Assembly (NCBI GenBank): GCA_047632435.1
Contig: JBLICU010000056.1
Location: 1-22,894 of the forward strand
DNA from: JAMZMI01 sp047632435
GTDB lineage: Bacteria > Bacteroidota > Bacteroidia > Cytophagales > Cyclobacteriaceae
DNA length: 22,894 nt
Direction: 5' to 3'
Positions 22,242 to 22,894 of this stretch are shown piece by piece. The notes beneath the pieces were generated by a model that saw only the letters and a program-made list of their open reading frames with translations, was not told the origin of the DNA and searched no databases. Position 1 is the stretch's first letter, and every line of letters starts with the position of its first letter. The position numbers and the translations under genes were made by a program.

Positions 22242-22648
22242 TGTATCAGCAGGACATTGAAATAAGAGTTAGGTATGCGGAAACAGATCAGATGGGATTT
22301 GTGTATTATGGCAATTATGCTACTTATTTTGAAGTAGCCCGAGTTGAGGCTTTTAGAAGATTGGGGTATCCGTACAAAGAAATGGAAGCCTCAGGAATAG
22401 GGATGCCCGTTCTTGATTTGCAAATAAAATATCACTGGCCAGCCAAATATGATGACTTGTTAAACATCAAATTGACCATACCTGAGATCCCGCGTGCACG
22501 AATTAAATTTCAATATGAGGTTACTAATCAGGACGGAAAAGTAATTAACAATGGTGAAACCACTTTGGCATTTATTAAATTGGACAATGGTCGCCCAGTA
22601 AAAATGCCACAAAAAATGGTTGATTTAATAAAACCTTATTTCGATTGA
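22241..22648 (+). CDS. Hotdog-fold acyl-CoA thioesterase (YbgC/4HBT type)
   Basis: The 135-residue protein is a single hotdog domain. The active-site segment RYAETDQMGFVYYGNYATYFEVARVEAFRRLG has the Asp (D16) and the YYGNY that mark the 4-hydroxybenzoyl-CoA thioesterase/YbgC group, and YDDLLNIKLTI and GETTLAFIKLDNGRPVKMP follow the family pattern. It should hydrolyse an acyl-CoA in the cytoplasm; chain preference cannot be told. In proteobacteria ybgC is linked to tol-pal, which is absent here; the link with mltG and a YihY protein is instead the Bacteroidetes arrangement. Its TAATG start overlaps the mltG stop. Confidence 0.92.
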   Translation: MYQQDIEIRVRYAETDQMGFVYYGNYATYFEVARVEAFRRLGYPYKEMEASGIGMPVLDLQIKYHWPAKYDDLLNIKLTIPEIPRARIKFQYEVTNQDGKVINNGETTLAFIKLDNGRPVKMPQKMVDLIKPYFD

Positions 22649-22894
22649 GAACTAGACAGACACTACATAAGCACCTTTTATACAGCAATTGGTATCTGAA
22701 AACAATCACTTTTTTGAAATCAATAAGGTTGCGACAAGGCAAAGCCAGTCTTTACCGCACTACTCTCATCTTCATTGATAAAGTTGGTGACAATCAACTT
22801 TTCGAAAGGGCATATGGTGTGGCCTTCAACTTCACACTTTCACTTTTCCCAAGTATCATTTTTCTATTCGCTTTGATCCCTTTTGTGCATACGC
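22645..22894 (+). CDS. YihY/virulence factor BrkB family membrane protein (5' part, cut by window edge)
   Basis: The frame starting at 22645 stays open to the window end (83 codons). It reads through LYSNWYLKTITFLKSIRL, then LIFIDKVGDNQLFERAYGVAFNFTLSLFPSIIFLFALIPF, which is the start of the YihY/BrkB family: an N-terminal amphipathic stretch, then the first membrane segment with FNFTLSLFP. The family was once called ribonuclease BN; its function as a membrane protein is unsettled. No ATG is available ahead of the conserved part. The TTG at 22645 overlaps the TGA of the thioesterase gene (TTGA) and is the best start; CTG or later TTG codons are less likely because they cut conserved residues. 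Confidence 0.82.
   Translation, partial: MRTRQTLHKHLLYSNWYLKTITFLKSIRLRQGKASLYRTTLIFIDKVGDNQLFERAYGVAFNFTLSLFPSIIFLFALIPFVHT

Overview
The window looks like a chromosomal segment of a marine or soil Bacteroidota, most likely a Cytophagales-type bacterium. The reasons are moderate to low GC, start codons without Shine-Dalgarno sequences but with A-rich leaders, several matches to the Bacteroidetes promoter (TTTG or TTG, about 19 nt, TAnnTTTG), a Rho with a long charged insertion, DUF4286 and WbqC family genes, and a eukaryote-like class Ia ribonucleotide reductase. No tRNA, rRNA, CRISPR array, insertion sequence or prophage was seen. The assignment rests on protein families and gene style, not on a database search.

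Layout. 1-1581 (-) is most of rho, cut by the left edge. 1838-3567 (+) holds serS and a spermidine/spermine-acetyltransferase-like GNAT gene, which meets a DUF4286 gene (-) tail to tail. 3922-10566 (+) is a carotenoid locus: a CruF-like hydratase gene followed by a terminator, a CarH/LitR-like MerR regulator, then a tight run of ECF sigma factor, crtI, crtB, a fused crtYcd-type lycopene cyclase, ispH and crtZ. 10759-11250 (+) is a solitary NUMOD4/HNH-type gene ended by a bidirectional terminator shared with rplU-rpmA (-). A 476-base AT-rich gap carries the rplU promoter and two perfect DnaA boxes before nrdB-nrdA (+). After a strong terminator and a REP-like pair of palindromes come a secreted alpha/beta hydrolase, clpC, a WbqC-family gene and a YciO-type gene (all -). 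The right end is mltG, a hotdog thioesterase and the start of a YihY/BrkB membrane protein (+), the last three with overlapping stop and start codons.

How the genes work together. The carotenoid genes cover the route from the last MEP-pathway step (IspH) through phytoene (CrtB), desaturation to lycopene (CrtI), cyclisation (CrtYcd), ring hydroxylation (CrtZ) and, through the CruF-like protein, probable 1',2'-hydration of an uncyclised end. The set points to zeaxanthin and/or a monocyclic hydroxylated carotenoid of the saproxanthin type. A MerR protein with a cobalamin-binding signature and an ECF sigma factor stand directly upstream, suggesting light- or stress-controlled synthesis. A near-palindrome TTAATT-N(1-2)-AATTAA occurs upstream of the cruF-like gene, the sigma gene and the NUMOD4 gene, and is a candidate shared operator.

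Most of the window is ordinary housekeeping. The points most worth testing are the carotenoid control region, the DnaA boxes in front of nrdBA, the REP-like element after nrdA, and the NUMOD4/AT-hook gene with an inverted repeat at its start.
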